NCBI GenBank assembly: GCA_018263365.1
Contig: JAANXI010000063.1
Location: 1 to 5,884, forward strand
Origin: Fidelibacterota bacterium
Lineage (GTDB): Bacteria > Fidelibacterota > JAANXI01
Direction: 5' to 3'
Length of the DNA: 5,884 nt
The position numbers and the translations under genes are program-made. The notes below the pieces were generated by a model that was given only the letters and a program-made list of their open reading frames with translations, did not search any database and was not told where the DNA came from. Positions 5,264 through 5,884 of the stretch are shown piece by piece; positions within the stretch are counted from its first letter, which is position 1; every line of letters begins with the position of its first letter.

Positions 5264-5758
5264 TCCCTGGAGCTCCTGAATTAAGCGCTCGCGATCCTTT
5301 TCGAGTAATTTCCGGCGTGAAATATCTCTGAATACTGCTACTAATTTGTGAGGAATATTCTCTTCATCCATAATCACAGAAGCTTGAACCTCCGCATTAA
5401 AGGAGGCACCATCTTTCCGTTTCATCTGCATTTCAAAGAGCTCCTGTTTATCCGACCGCTGGTAGGGTTTTCCCTCAAGAACACTCTCCCCGAAGTAACT
5501 GATACACAACTGGAGTACCCGGCGATACTCCTCTTCGGACTGCACCATCTCCCAAAACATCAAACCGTCCTCGAGGTCATCTTCGTCGTAACCAAAAAGG
5601 ATCCGGGCGATGCGGTTCATGAACGTCACTTGCGGATTATTAATGTCGAGGTTGACTTCGATCATCGCTCCCGGCAGGTGATATTTATAGGAGTCGAATT
5701 CTTTTTGCAGTGTATCGATAACTTGCTCAGAAGACTCCGACTGGTTTTTCTTATTCAT
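5255..5758 (-). CDS. single-PAS-domain sensor protein, ended early by TAG
   Basis: This 167-aa soluble protein has one PAS domain at about 25-148. The PAS core is seen in IARILFGYDEDDLEDGLMFWEMV at 50-72 (written VTFMNRIARILFGY from 44) and the PAC part in MKRKDGASFNAEVQ at 112-125, then VAVFRDISRRK at 140-150. A charged helix, LLEKDRERLIQELQGAL, follows to the stop and is likely a coiled coil. No histidine kinase, GGDEF or output domain is present. PAS domains bind small ligands or mediate contacts, so a sensing or partner-binding role is plausible, but no signal can be named. In relatives this helix leads directly into a Cys4 tail, which here lies in frame beyond the TAG, so the product is probably truncated by about 50 residues. 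The ATG at 5758 has only a weak AGG 2 nt upstream. With the tail the protein would be 217 positions long. It converges with the carboxylase-like gene. Confidence 0.85.
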   Translation of the reverse strand: MNKKNQSESSEQVIDTLQKEFDSYKYHLPGAMIEVNLDINNPQVTFMNRIARILFGYDEDDLEDGLMFWEMVQSEEEYRRVLQLCISYFGESVLEGKPYQRSDKQELFEMQMKRKDGASFNAEVQASVIMDEENIPHKLVAVFRDISRRKLLEKDRERLIQELQGAL

Positions 5759-5807
5759 ACCTAAATTAAGCGATTTTGTGCGGCGATCTGCACCAATCTG
5801 TTGAGCG

Positions 5808-5853
5808 CGAAGGCTCCGTGAAATCCTCGACAGACCCTCCGGGTATGCCTTCG
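5808..5853. repeat. inverted repeat in the leader of the PAS gene
   Basis: CGAAGGC (5808-5814) and GCCTTCG (5847-5853) are perfect 7-bp reverse complements 32 nt apart; inside them ACCC (5834-5837) pairs with GGGT (5841-5844). It is unlike the CCGCTTTAA palindromes elsewhere in the window. It could be a dispersed intergenic element or a leader structure. Function is unknown. Confidence 0.45.
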
Positions 5854-5884
5854 GTTTCCCAAAACCCTTTTCATCTCAACATCT

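Noticed and set aside
5761..5874. Minus-strand frame open to the window edge, from ATG at 5874 to a TAG 2 nt before the PAS start (37 codons, rich in Arg).
   Set aside because: No ribosome site or recognisable motif is present, and the stretch contains an inverted repeat. It could be the end of an upstream gene cut by the window edge, but there is no positive support.

Overview
The window holds six recognisable protein genes plus intergenic DNA rich in short repeats. It looks like chromosomal DNA from a Gram-negative, free-living bacterium of moderate GC (roughly 48% by eye). Exported proteins with signal peptides, a possible lipoprotein, a TlpA/ResA-type periplasmic thioredoxin, an UshA-like periplasmic protein, a vitamin K-dependent carboxylase-like membrane protein and a PAS protein of the 'ICxxCKKIRDDxGxW' tail type would suit the Bacteroidota/Balneolota/Calditrichota/Marinimicrobia (FCB) neighbourhood. 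That placement is an inference and is weak. Several starts have clear Shine-Dalgarno sequences.

Layout. 1-109: a perfect 11-bp stem hairpin downstream of the first gene. 110-664 and 672-1520 (both minus): a two-gene unit read right to left, first an exported UshA-like metallophosphoesterase-fold protein with a degenerate active site and a CxC motif, then, 7 nt later, an exported TlpA-type thioredoxin. 1521-1825: 305 bp without a gene, holding a hairpin, a palindromic repeat and a 7-unit heptamer array that runs into the next gene. 1826-2392 (minus): a YbhB/YbcL-type PEBP protein with a signal peptide and a striking internal ribosome binding site in front of a second ATG. 2393-2624: two short arrays of 8-bp units and a second palindrome related to the first. 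2625-3563 (minus): an NAD(P)H:quinone-oxidoreductase-like MDR protein. 3564-3731: a divergent promoter region. 3732-5084 (plus): a complete vitamin K-dependent gamma-carboxylase homologue. 5105-5758 (minus, convergent): a PAS protein whose conserved Cys4 tail lies in frame behind a TAG stop. 5759-5884: intergenic DNA with an inverted repeat.

How the parts relate. The UshA-like and TlpA-like genes are likely cotranscribed and act together in periplasmic redox or cofactor handling. The other genes look like independent transcription units. The PEBP gene is bracketed symmetrically by palindrome, short tandem array, gene, short tandem array, palindrome. The items most worth following are the in-frame TAG in the PAS gene, the dual start of the PEBP gene, the carboxylase homologue with its catalytic residues intact, and the phased 7-bp and 8-bp arrays.
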